Source of the DNA: Candidatus Omnitrophota bacterium
GTDB lineage: Bacteria > Omnitrophota > Gorgyraeia > B26-G9
DNA length: 38,426 nt
Reading direction: 5' to 3'
Assembly: GCA_018817165.1 (NCBI GenBank)
Contig: JAHITY010000077.1
Location: 1-38,426 of the forward strand
In this document: positions 15,886-23,477 of the stretch, in pieces
How positions within the stretch are numbered: the stretch's first letter is position 1
Layout: each line of letters begins with the position of its first letter
The notes under the pieces: model-generated
Database searches by the model: none
Told to the model about the DNA's origin: nothing
The model's input: the letters and a program-made list of their open reading frames with translations, nothing else
Made by a program: the position numbers and the translations under genes

Positions 15886-16713
15886 TTATTTTACTTTTTT
15901 TCGCGATTTCGGAGATTTTAAATAATTATGTTTGGAAACGATCGGTCGCTTGAGCCGTTTCTCTAATGCTTTACGGGCATTACCGGCGATCTTTCCTCCG
16001 GCATTCGCATCGGATTTAAGTTTAGGAACTCCTTGGGAATCCTCGTTGCGATGTATTTCAGTAGTAGAGCGTTCTCCCAGCATATTAAAGATCAGTTCAA
16101 AGTCATCCATATGGTCTCTTAGATTTTCCCGTTTCAGTCCCTTAAGTTTCTTGTATTCATTGGGAGTGATACCAAACGCCGCTTTGGAAACCTCCGCGGT
16201 TAAAATCTCATAGTCTTTTTCTTCCTGAGCCCCCCGTTTTTGCCATTCTTCGGTAAGTTCTTCCCGGATAGCGATTCCCCGCATACGTTTTTCTATCCAG
16301 TCATCGCTATATCCTTTGAGTTTATACAATAACCGCGTCCTTTTGGTTGCTAGTTCCGGATTTTCAATTTCCTTGACGCGCTCATATCCAATCTTGGCCA
16401 GCCAGCGTTTAAACGGCTCTGCTTTCGGTGATGGAATAGATTGAATAATCCTGAACATGCCTTCAGTATCGGCACAATCTGTTTTACGCATTTTTCCATC
16501 TGGCGCGGGCAATTTCAACCCGTGACAAAATGTCACGACTTCACTACCCTCAGCTTTTAAGCGTTCCTTCAATTTCCTCCAATATGCTCCAGCATCAGCA
16601 CTTCCAGTAAGCACATAAACAACATCAACAACCGAAAACCACCATTCATTTTGATACAAAGTCCTTCTGACTTTTTTCCCCTTAAAGATTGCGATTTTAG
16701 CTTGTTCCTTCAT
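15886..16713 (-). CDS. BRO-N/DinD-like phage antirepressor family protein
   Basis: A 275-residue protein. The N-terminal BRO domain is visible as IAIFKGKKVRRTLYQNEWWF (residues 6-25), SVVDVVYVLTGSADAGAYWR and KLPAPDGKMRKTDCADTEG. The middle resembles the DinD/BRO C-terminal region (PFKRWLAKIGYERVKEIENP, FGITPNEYKKLKGLKRENLR). Such proteins bind DNA and occur in phages and mobile islands as antirepressors or damage-linked regulators. I chose ATG 16713 (MKEQAK) because AAGGAG lies 7 bases upstream. The longer frame begins with TTG inside a palindrome copy and is unlikely to be used. The tail is basic (RKALEKRLKRP). Confidence 0.8.
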   Translation of the reverse strand: MKEQAKIAIFKGKKVRRTLYQNEWWFSVVDVVYVLTGSADAGAYWRKLKERLKAEGSEVVTFCHGLKLPAPDGKMRKTDCADTEGMFRIIQSIPSPKAEPFKRWLAKIGYERVKEIENPELATKRTRLLYKLKGYSDDWIEKRMRGIAIREELTEEWQKRGAQEEKDYEILTAEVSKAAFGITPNEYKKLKGLKRENLRDHMDDFELIFNMLGERSTTEIHRNEDSQGVPKLKSDANAGGKIAGNARKALEKRLKRPIVSKHNYLKSPKSRKKVK

Positions 16714-16755
16714 CAATTTACTCCTTCCCCCATCTTTTCTTAAGCCTGAACCATT

Positions 16756-16774
16756 TTCCAATGCGGGTTTGGAA
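16756..16774. repeat. Island palindrome copy 16
   Basis: TTCCAATGCGGGTTTGGAA, right-half orientation, with flanks ACCATT and ATCGGTTT shared with the copy at 18304. Confidence 0.9.
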
Positions 16775-16783
16775 TCGGTTTTA

Positions 16784-18226
16784 TCACGGAATCAATTTTA
16801 ATTTTTGGCGCAATTCATTGATGTCTATTTTGCCAGCATTGTCCGGACTGCGATTTTGATTTTCTTCAATTCCGTCGAGCAGTTTTTTAAGCAACTTTCT
16901 GCCTTCCTGGGTTTTTGCCGCCGCATATGGCGTTATATCTCCTAAAGCAGGAATTTTTTGTTTTATCCAGCTTTTATGATAATAATCGTGTAATTGTTTG
17001 TGTAATAAAGCTTGGACTTCAGGATTCGCGTTAAGCACGGCGGTTTCTTTATCGATTGTTTCTTGCTCCTCTTTTGATAAAGGAGGAATACTGGCGATAT
17101 CTTTTGCTTCGATTTTTTCATATTCTACATCAGTGCCAAGAGCTTTCTGGATCATGGCTTTGATCTTCAGCGCGCGGCCAAGCGAATTAGTTTCTGCAAT
17201 AAGCCATTTCCCCTTGATTTTTACTGTGCCTCCGATTATCTCTGAAGATATCTTTCCCTTATTTTTTGTTTTCTTAAACCAAAACCACTGTTTATCTTCC
17301 TTATCGTACTCAAAAGAATTGACTTTAGATAGTTTGCTTTTAATATTTTGCGGATATAGAATTTTAAAAATTATTTTGGAAAAATGTAATTTTTCCCCAT
17401 CAGTATTCGCGACGGCATTCGCGCTATCAACCATGGAATGATCCGCCATTTCCAGCGGTTTACCCAGAATATTGCTCAACCAAAAAATTACAGACGCTTT
17501 TGAAGAATCACAGAAATCCAGGCTCTGATCCAAAGATCTGCCGGGAAATTCACTCCATTTGACTTTCTGGAATTCAATTCCGTCGCGGATCGCTTTTAGC
17601 ATTTTCTCATCAGGAGGAAAAATATATGGCGCGGTAAAAATATACGCGTCCGCGGAATCTCCAATCAGGCGGATAAACCAAAGATCGCCTATTTTTGAAT
17701 CCCGTTCATACGGCTCATTAAGTCTATGCGTTCTCCACTGTTTACCTGTGCCGACTTCTTCAAATGTTAAATAATCATCGCTAACGCCCTTAAGCAGATA
17801 AAAAGCTAAATAGCTGTTTGATAGATTCTTCAGCAACTCCGGGCCGGGTTCCTGTAAACGATTCACAAATTCGGACTCAATAAACCGCTCACAGACAGTT
17901 TTTTGACTGTCCCCAAACCTCAAGTCAAGCAAATACCAGGACATAAAAATACTGTCCGGTACCCCAACCGGTTCCCCGGGAGAAAAAAATTTTTCAAAAT
18001 CGCGGACAGCTTCATTTAATCCGCGGCGCTCTTGATCAAACTGCCCCAAGCTTTGCCCAAACATACCAAGCCCCTGCATCAGAATCAGATACTCGTCAAG
18101 CATTGTATTGGTTTTGCATTCCTCGGGAATAGAGAAATCAAATTTCTCTTCCATAGCACAACATTTTTTATACTTTTTCCCGCTTCCGCAAGGACACGGC
18201 TCATTTCTCCCTATTTTTCCAGACAT
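16784..18226 (-). CDS. SEC-C zinc-motif protein, otherwise unknown
   Basis: A 480-residue protein with an N-terminal SEC-C zinc-binding motif, GRNEPCPCGSGKKYKKCC (residues 5-22), using the C-x-C...CC ligands. This motif is known from the SecA tail and from many unrelated proteins. I do not recognise the remaining 450 residues. They look globular, with no membrane segment, and the C-terminus has a charged helix region (LSKEEQETIDKETAVL). Start ATG 18226 has GGAGG 5 bases upstream; an upstream in-frame ATG gives four more residues. Upstream lie a palindrome, a terminator, a tiny ORF and a promoter in the same order as for cas3. Confidence 0.75.
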   Translation of the reverse strand: MSGKIGRNEPCPCGSGKKYKKCCAMEEKFDFSIPEECKTNTMLDEYLILMQGLGMFGQSLGQFDQERRGLNEAVRDFEKFFSPGEPVGVPDSIFMSWYLLDLRFGDSQKTVCERFIESEFVNRLQEPGPELLKNLSNSYLAFYLLKGVSDDYLTFEEVGTGKQWRTHRLNEPYERDSKIGDLWFIRLIGDSADAYIFTAPYIFPPDEKMLKAIRDGIEFQKVKWSEFPGRSLDQSLDFCDSSKASVIFWLSNILGKPLEMADHSMVDSANAVANTDGEKLHFSKIIFKILYPQNIKSKLSKVNSFEYDKEDKQWFWFKKTKNKGKISSEIIGGTVKIKGKWLIAETNSLGRALKIKAMIQKALGTDVEYEKIEAKDIASIPPLSKEEQETIDKETAVLNANPEVQALLHKQLHDYYHKSWIKQKIPALGDITPYAAAKTQEGRKLLKKLLDGIEENQNRSPDNAGKIDINELRQKLKLIP

Positions 18227-18303
18227 AATAACCTCCAATATAAACTATTCTTAATTGTAACAAAACAAGCAATGCTTAGAATGTTATATTCTTATTAACC
18301 ATT

Positions 18304-18322
18304 TTCCAATGCGGGTTTGGAA
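18304..18322. repeat. Island palindrome copy 17, last one
   Basis: TTCCAATGCGGGTTTGGAA, perfect. None is seen between here and the window end. Confidence 0.9.
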
Positions 18323-18334
18323 TCGGTTTGCTCA

Positions 18335-18370
18335 AAATAAAAAAAACAATCTGTTTTTAATAAGATTGTT
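18335..18370 (-). terminator. Intrinsic terminator between promoter A3 and the SEC-C gene
   Basis: Stem AACAATCT / AGATTGTT (18345-18352 with 18363-18370) and an A/T-rich 10-nt loop, followed on the minus strand by a run of eight T. Same layout as the terminator upstream of cas3, with a different stem sequence. Confidence 0.7.
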
Positions 18371-18371
18371 T

Positions 18372-18398
18372 TTAGCTTGTTTTGTTTTTAGGCTTCAT
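18372..18398 (-). CDS. Tiny ORF MKPKNKTS in the SEC-C leader
   Basis: Eight codons and a stop, placed directly before the terminator as in the cas3 leader. A CGAGAAAATCG stretch precedes it. Translation is unproven. Confidence 0.3.
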   Translation of the reverse strand: MKPKNKTS

Positions 18399-18453
18399 TT
18401 TCGATTTTCTCGATTTTCAAGTTAAGAAAATACAGGTATTCTTATATATATAA

Positions 18454-18482
18454 ATCGTACTCCTTTATAAGCGGTTCGTCAA
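18454..18482 (-). promoter_or_regulatory. Sigma70-like promoter, leader A3, reads toward the SEC-C gene
   Basis: TTGACG (18482-18477), 17-base spacer, TACGAT (18459-18454). The following leader shares TTAACTT and CGAGAA with A1 and A2 but is otherwise diverged. Confidence 0.55.
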
Positions 18483-18504
18483 TAAAAATGTGTTTAAAAC
18501 CGGT

Positions 18505-19059
18505 TCAAACAATAGTATTTATCGCGAATAAATACCAAAGTCCAACTCCGATTTCAATACCCAGCGCTTGCTGATCGATTAAAAATTCACGGACATTATT
18601 GCTATTGACCAAAACAACTTCGATTTGTTCTTCAGGTTCAAGATCCTGCTGTGGATCAAGGTTTCGCGGATCGGTTTCATCAATAGTCGCGTGACAAACT
18701 ATCACGGTTTCATTGGTCATCGCCGGACTCAGCGCCAGTTCCGGACTGACTTCCGTAATTTTGCCGTAATAGCCGGTTTCTTCGTGCAGTTCTTTAAGCG
18801 CCTGGCTTTCAATATCATTATCCGGATTAAGCCCCGCGGGAAAACCGAGAACAGTTTTATTGATTGCCGGGCGGAATTGCTTGATTAATACATAGCGGTT
18901 TGATGGGATTAATTGCGCGAGGACAACCACAATATTGCGGATATTCTTACGCTGAACAGTTTCCCAGATCACTCGCTGACCCTGTTTATTAATATGTTCA
19001 GTTTCGATTATCGATAGCCAATTGCCGTTAAAAACAATTTTTTCCGAAACTTTTTTCAT
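18505..19059 (-). CDS. Nudix hydrolase, ADP-ribose pyrophosphatase-like
   Basis: A 184-residue Nudix protein. The box runs through GFPAGLNPDNDIESQALKEL then HEETGY (about 71-97). The REUxEExGU part is present as KELHEETGY, with the second-half glutamates intact. The first half is off register (the usual Gx5E is stretched). The upstream strand YVLIKQFRPAINKTVLGFPAG is typical of ADP-ribose or sugar-nucleotide pyrophosphatases. It ends a co-oriented cluster after aroB and the GNAT gene (5-base gap). Confidence 0.85.
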   Translation of the reverse strand: MKKVSEKIVFNGNWLSIIETEHINKQGQRVIWETVQRKNIRNIVVVLAQLIPSNRYVLIKQFRPAINKTVLGFPAGLNPDNDIESQALKELHEETGYYGKITEVSPELALSPAMTNETVIVCHATIDETDPRNLDPQQDLEPEEQIEVVLVNSNNVREFLIDQQALGIEIGVGLWYLFAINTIV

Positions 19060-19063
19060 CTAA

Positions 19064-19549
19064 TTATTCTTTACCCCGTGATACCTGACGCAGCCGGCGG
19101 GCAAAGCGCAATAATTTAACCGGACCCAGACTCATACAGGCGCGACGGGTAAAACCGTTGCGTTTGCAAAGATTATTCGCGGCGTCCATTTTATCAGTTG
19201 AACAGAAATTAATCACACTATATTCATTTTTTTCACAGAATTCAATGGCTTTAACCATTAGTTTTTTGCCCAGGCCTATACCGCGAAACTCTGAAGAAAC
19301 AAAAACTCGGCGCAGCAAAGCGCTATTATTATCATCTTCTTTAATCGCGATTGTTCCAATAACCGTATGGCCGATTATCGCCACTAAAAACAAATCTCTT
19401 TTCCCGCCATAAACATCAGAAATATTTTTTAAATCAAAATCAGCATAAGTTTCTTTTTCCAAATCAAATTCAGCTTTAAGAATCGATGTGATTAATTTTA
19501 TTACCTGGTCTTTGTCTTCATCTTTATATTTACGCAGTTTAATATCCAT
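19064..19549 (-). CDS. GNAT family N-acetyltransferase
   Basis: A 161-residue single-domain GNAT enzyme that should transfer an acetyl group from acetyl-CoA. The acetyl-CoA loop is VSSEFRGIGLGKKLMVKAIE (about 90-109), matching R/Q-x-x-G-x-G/A, preceded by the strand ALLRRVFV. After it comes NFCSTDKMDAANNLCKRNGF, the usual C-terminal half. The substrate cannot be inferred. It follows aroB with a 2-base gap. Confidence 0.85.
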   Translation of the reverse strand: MDIKLRKYKDEDKDQVIKLITSILKAEFDLEKETYADFDLKNISDVYGGKRDLFLVAIIGHTVIGTIAIKEDDNNSALLRRVFVSSEFRGIGLGKKLMVKAIEFCEKNEYSVINFCSTDKMDAANNLCKRNGFTRRACMSLGPVKLLRFARRLRQVSRGKE

Positions 19550-19551
19550 AA

Positions 19552-20640
19552 TCAGCTAATGCTCCTTTTGATGATTTTTTGAATAATTTTAAATGGAATA
19601 TCTTCAGTTACAATTACATGTCCGATCCGGCTGGGTACGACCATTCTGATTTTTCCGTTTATGAATTTCTTATCGCGGTAAAATGCTTGATAGACTTTTT
19701 TAAGATCCACTTTTTTCGCTTTGATCGGCAAATTAAATTTAACTAAAAGATCGATTAATCGCTGCTCGACTTTTGGTTCTAAGATTCCAATTTCCTGGGC
19801 GATCTGACAAGCCGCGACCATGCCGATGCTGATTGCCTCGCCATGATTTAAATTAGTATAATCAGTCGCGGTTTCCAAGGCGTGGCCGATCGTATGTCCG
19901 AAATTAAGAATAGTCCGTAAGCCTTTAGTCTCTTTTTCATCATTAGCCACAATATGCGCTTTAATTTTACTGGCAGTACTGATTATCCTGATCAGAGATT
20001 CTTTATCTGAATTAAGGATTTTCTGATAATTTTTTTCTAAAAATGCGAATAGGTCCTTATCAATGATCATTCCGTACTTGACTACTTCAGCTAGGCCGCT
20101 GCTGATCTGGCGTGCTGGTAAACTGCCAAGTAATGATACATTAGAATAAACTAATTTCGGCTGAAAGAACGCGCCGACTAAATTTTTGCCTGAAGCCAGA
20201 TCGATCGCGGTTTTTCCTCCGATCGCCGAATCGACCTGAGCTAATAAAGTCGTCGGTACCTGAATATACGGAATTCCCCGTTTATAAGTCGCGGCGACAA
20301 AGCCGGTCAGGTCGCCTACCACTCCCCCGCCTAAAGCAACGCAGAATAAACGCTTTTTTGTGTCGATCGAAGATATTTTGCTGATTGTTTTGATGTATTG
20401 AGCGATTGACTTACTGGATTCTGAGTCTTTAATATTGTATATAACTGAGTTGATTCCCACGTTTGAGAGCGCGGTTTTAAGCCCAGGGCCATACAAACGG
20501 GAAATTATTGGATTACTGATAATAAACGCTTGATTACCCAAAGCCAGCGCCTTTAAACGGCCGGCTAGATTCTTAAAATCATCTTTAGTGATGATTATCG
20601 GATAAGAGCGCTCTTGCAGTTCCAGTTTGACTACTTTCAT
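19552..20640 (-). CDS. aroB: 3-dehydroquinate synthase
   Basis: A 362-residue AroB, second step of the shikimate pathway (DAHP to 3-dehydroquinate, using NAD and a divalent metal). Visible motifs are GGGVVGDLTGFVAATYKRG, then VPTTLLAQVDSAIGGKT, KNLVGAF, GLAEVVKYGMI and the metal site NFGHTIGHALE. I chose ATG 20640 (MKVVKLELQERSY), which overlaps the upstream protease stop by one base (TAATG) and has GGAG 9 bases upstream; the longer frame runs into the protease gene. Confidence 0.96.
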   Translation of the reverse strand: MKVVKLELQERSYPIIITKDDFKNLAGRLKALALGNQAFIISNPIISRLYGPGLKTALSNVGINSVIYNIKDSESSKSIAQYIKTISKISSIDTKKRLFCVALGGGVVGDLTGFVAATYKRGIPYIQVPTTLLAQVDSAIGGKTAIDLASGKNLVGAFFQPKLVYSNVSLLGSLPARQISSGLAEVVKYGMIIDKDLFAFLEKNYQKILNSDKESLIRIISTASKIKAHIVANDEKETKGLRTILNFGHTIGHALETATDYTNLNHGEAISIGMVAACQIAQEIGILEPKVEQRLIDLLVKFNLPIKAKKVDLKKVYQAFYRDKKFINGKIRMVVPSRIGHVIVTEDIPFKIIQKIIKRSIS

Positions 20641-21230
20641 TAAAATATTCTCCGAAACAGCAATATAAGTGTAATCCCTAGCATTATAAGTATGCCTAGC
20701 CATGAAGAAAATTTAGTATAAGGTCCTACTAACTTATCCGGCAACAAACCCATAATTATTCTTGAGCCATCTAGAGGCGCAATCGGGATTAGATTAAAAC
20801 AGCCCAAAATAAGATTAATTAAAAATAAACTTCTAAGAAACTGATCAAAGACCTGGTTTGTGACCCAACCAGAGTTCATTATTAAAAATACAAAAAAGCC
20901 ACAAATAAAATTAGCCGCAGGACCAGCTAATCCCACCCAAATAATGCCTTTTTTAGGGTTTCGTAAATTATAAAAATTAACTGGCACAGGCTTTGCCCAT
21001 CCAATCACAATCGGGGCATTGTAAATTATCAGAGTAAGCGGTAACAAAATAGTACCAAAAAGATCGATATGTGCTAGCGGATTTAGTGTTAGCCTGCCCA
21101 TATGTTTAGCAGTATTATCCCCTAATTTATGAGCGACAAATCCATGAGCATATTCATGAACAGTTAATGCGATAAAAAAAGCCGGCAGATTTTGGATAAA
21201 ACTCAATATGATTGGTCCGCTTTCAGACAT
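20640..21230 (-). CDS. Short site-2 protease (M50 family)
   Basis: A 196-residue membrane metalloprotease of the compact M50 group. HEYAHG (H25, E26, H29) gives two ligands and the catalytic Glu, and NLIPIAPLDGSRI (about 143-155) gives the Asp ligand. Several hydrophobic segments follow, including FLINLILGCFNLIPI and the C-terminal LGILIMLGITLILLF. The substrate is unknown. It lies 4 bases after the SH3b gene and is coupled to aroB. Confidence 0.92.
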   Translation of the reverse strand: MSESGPIILSFIQNLPAFFIALTVHEYAHGFVAHKLGDNTAKHMGRLTLNPLAHIDLFGTILLPLTLIIYNAPIVIGWAKPVPVNFYNLRNPKKGIIWVGLAGPAANFICGFFVFLIMNSGWVTNQVFDQFLRSLFLINLILGCFNLIPIAPLDGSRIIMGLLPDKLVGPYTKFSSWLGILIMLGITLILLFRRIF

Positions 21231-21233
21231 TTT

Positions 21234-22301
21234 CTAATTAATTTGATTCACGTATTCAACTTCAATGATCGGAATCTTTGTTTTATCAGAACTGACTATT
21301 TTTCCCCAAATCTGAACTGTATGATAGATATAAGTGTTTAAATCAATATCTTCGCTTTTGAGGAAATATTTTTCCTGATTATTCTCCATTAATTTATGAG
21401 TTCCCGGCCGGAAGAAAAATCTTCCGGATTCAATAAGTTTTCCTTGCGCGATCGGATTGCTCGCAGGTTTTATTAATACCTTTTTTGGGGCTTGTTGATC
21501 GGATTTATTTGGAGTTTTTACAGATTCAGTTGTTAATGTTTTTGGGGGCTCAGGCACAGCAACTGGTTGCACAACAGCCTTAGCCACGGGTTGTTTCATA
21601 CTGAGCATCGAGATGTATTTTTTCGCGCTATTTGCCGCGCTGGTTTGCGGGTAGTCGCGGATAATCGCATTATATTTTTGAATGCAGGCCGCTCTTTTAT
21701 CATTTGACTCAGTAATTCCGCCTTCGGACTGTTCAAACATTTTTGCCTGCTGAAGCAGTTTCCAGGCTTCTTGATTTTTATTTTCTTGAGCGATATAAAT
21801 TGTATCCGGGCCATTAAAATTTAAAAATTCCTTATGCACCCAAGCAAAACAGTTGTTATCAGAAAATATTTGAGCCCATTCATTATCAACTTCTATTACT
21901 TCAACTAAATCATTTTTAGATAGTTGTCCGATTACATTAAAATTAGTTCCTTTTCCGGCACGCACATTAACTCTATCAGCATTACTATAGCCAAGGCTAG
22001 TGCCATCCATTCTTAGGAAATCTTTACTAATATAGGCTTTACTGTTTCTCGGAAGTTTTATTTTGTACCAGTCAAGAGTACTATCCTGCACAAGCACAAG
22101 ATCATTCTTATCCATTTTGCGCAGAATTTCAAAATTAACACCCGGCCCGCTGCGAATATTAACTGAATCATCCTTAATTATTCCGGTAAAAACCTTGCTT
22201 TCAGCCTGCTGCGAAAAAACAGGCTTAACAAAATAAGCGGAAAAGATAAAAACAAAACATAAAAATAATATAGGAAATAGTTTTTTTTTCATTATAGGCA
22301 T
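21234..22301 (-). CDS. Exported protein with two SH3b domains
   Basis: A 355-residue exported protein. The signal sequence is MKKKLFPILFLCFVFIFSAY with a cleavage site after VFSQQA (near residue 34). Two bacterial SH3 domains follow: DSVNIRSGPGVNFEILRKM (about 46-64) and DRVNVRAGKGTNFNVIGQLS (about 109-128). SH3b domains usually bind cell-wall peptides. The middle has a short repeat-like helix region with a YPQTSAANSAKKYISML phrase as in TPR/YbgF-like proteins, then a Pro/Lys linker. The start is ATG 22301 or ATG 22292, with no clear ribosome site; coupling to the preceding gene (3-base gap) is likely. Confidence 0.8.
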   Translation of the reverse strand: MPIMKKKLFPILFLCFVFIFSAYFVKPVFSQQAESKVFTGIIKDDSVNIRSGPGVNFEILRKMDKNDLVLVQDSTLDWYKIKLPRNSKAYISKDFLRMDGTSLGYSNADRVNVRAGKGTNFNVIGQLSKNDLVEVIEVDNEWAQIFSDNNCFAWVHKEFLNFNGPDTIYIAQENKNQEAWKLLQQAKMFEQSEGGITESNDKRAACIQKYNAIIRDYPQTSAANSAKKYISMLSMKQPVAKAVVQPVAVPEPPKTLTTESVKTPNKSDQQAPKKVLIKPASNPIAQGKLIESGRFFFRPGTHKLMENNQEKYFLKSEDIDLNTYIYHTVQIWGKIVSSDKTKIPIIEVEYVNQIN

Positions 22302-22304
22302 GAA

Positions 22305-22556
22305 TTATTTTTTAGCAGTTTTTGCTGCCGCTTTTGCTGCTGGCTTTGCCGCATCTTTGCCGGCAGTTGCTGTTTCAGCTGTTTTAGCAGCTTTCTTAAT
22401 TTTAACCTTTAAAACTTTACCTTTAATCAAGCCAAAAGCAGACTTTTCTTCTTCCCATTTACCTTCATTTTTAATTTTTTCAATACGTTCATAACGTTTT
22501 AAAACACTTCTTAGTTTATTTCCTTTAGTTGCTTTTAAACTTGGGTGAATCGACAT
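22305..22556 (-). CDS. PVC-type small basic protein
   Basis: An 83-residue basic protein beginning MSIHPSLKATKGNKLRSVLK, then RYERIEKIKNEGKWEEEKSA and FGLIKGKVLKVKIKK. This matches the small basic protein family of Chlamydiae, Verrucomicrobia, Planctomycetes and relatives. Its role is unknown. It carries an additional Ala/Lys tail (AAKPAAKAAAKTAKK), as seen in histone-H1-like proteins, which suggests nucleic-acid contact. AAAGGAG lies 8 bases before the ATG. It is one of the better taxonomic hints in the window. Confidence 0.85.
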   Translation of the reverse strand: MSIHPSLKATKGNKLRSVLKRYERIEKIKNEGKWEEEKSAFGLIKGKVLKVKIKKAAKTAETATAGKDAAKPAAKAAAKTAKK

Positions 22557-22640
22557 TAGTATTAGCTCCTTTCAATACCTGATTTTAATTTAAAAATTAG
22601 AATGCATTATTAACAAAACAATGCATGATTAAAAAGCAAT

Positions 22641-23255
22641 TCATGATTTTTTTAATAAACGCACAAAGCAATCTTTATAACGTTCTTTAAACTTACCTAG
22701 TTTTTCTTTTGCGGTCATTTTAGAATTATATGTTCCAGCATAAACAATATAATATTCTCCGGATTTTAACACATGACCACCCAGACCTTGATCATTTAAA
22801 CGGCTAGCTTCTTTGTTTGCTGATGTATCACTACTATAAGTTACCAGCTGAATGATATAACCATCAGCAGGCTTGACAGCATTTTCAACAATTTGCTTTT
22901 CTTCAACAACATTTATTTCAAGTTTTTCTTCAGGTGCTTTCTCTTCAATTGCTACAGGAATAATGTTTTGTTTCTTTTGTTTCATGGGTACAGCAGCATT
23001 TCCCGCCGGCTGTACAGCAATTGTTTTACAATCCTGATTTTTAGCTATGCATTTGCCTTTTTCAATACCCAGAACAAAAGCACTTAAATTAATCATTAAA
23101 ACCCCAATAATAATCACAATCAAAGTATCTATTGAAACTGAGATTGCTGATTTAAAATGGGAACAGAAAATATTCTTATTAAGTAAATTCTGCGATTGCT
23201 TTTTATTAATCTTGCAAAAAAGCTCGGGCTGAACCTCCCTGTTCTTATAATTCAT
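22641..23255 (-). CDS. SPOR-domain membrane protein
   Basis: A 204-residue protein with one membrane helix (about 40-68, SIDTLIVIIIGVLMINLSAF), a short linker, and a C-terminal SPOR domain (about 125-204; YIIQLVTYSSDTSANKEASR, then GGHVLKSGEYYIVYAGTYNS). SPOR domains bind denuded peptidoglycan and place proteins at division or remodelling sites. AGGAGG lies 6 bases before ATG 23255. Confidence 0.85.
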   Translation of the reverse strand: MNYKNREVQPELFCKINKKQSQNLLNKNIFCSHFKSAISVSIDTLIVIIIGVLMINLSAFVLGIEKGKCIAKNQDCKTIAVQPAGNAAVPMKQKKQNIIPVAIEEKAPEEKLEINVVEEKQIVENAVKPADGYIIQLVTYSSDTSANKEASRLNDQGLGGHVLKSGEYYIVYAGTYNSKMTAKEKLGKFKERYKDCFVRLLKKS

Positions 23256-23455
23256 TGAGATACCTCCTGTATCAACAATTTTTAAACAATTTTTCTAAAA
23301 TTATTATATCAAATAAACAATAAAAAACAACATGTTTTTAACAATATTCTAATTAATCTCTAACTTATTTATTTATAAAACCTTATCATTAAACAAATAA
23401 GCTGCTTTTTTTGATTTTTTATCTCTAATCCTTACCGTGATTTTACTAAAAAAAA
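23256..23455 (-). promoter_or_regulatory. AT-rich gap with a possible promoter for the SPOR gene
   Basis: A 200-base AT-rich gap. TATAAT is present on the minus strand at 23308-23303, with only a weak TTGTTT about 16 bases further upstream. No gene is seen. Confidence 0.4.
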
Positions 23456-23477
23456 GTAGATTTTCATAAAAACCTAC
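23456..23477 (-). terminator. Terminator at the end of the HD-GYP-like gene
   Basis: GTAGGTTTT / AAAATCTAC hairpin (one G-T pair) overlapping the stop codon, followed on the minus strand by TTTTTTTT. Confidence 0.65.

Noticed and set aside
11855-18322. An integron cassette array with attC sites
   Set aside because: The repeats are 19-50 bp symmetric palindromes without attC core sites, and no integron integrase is present.
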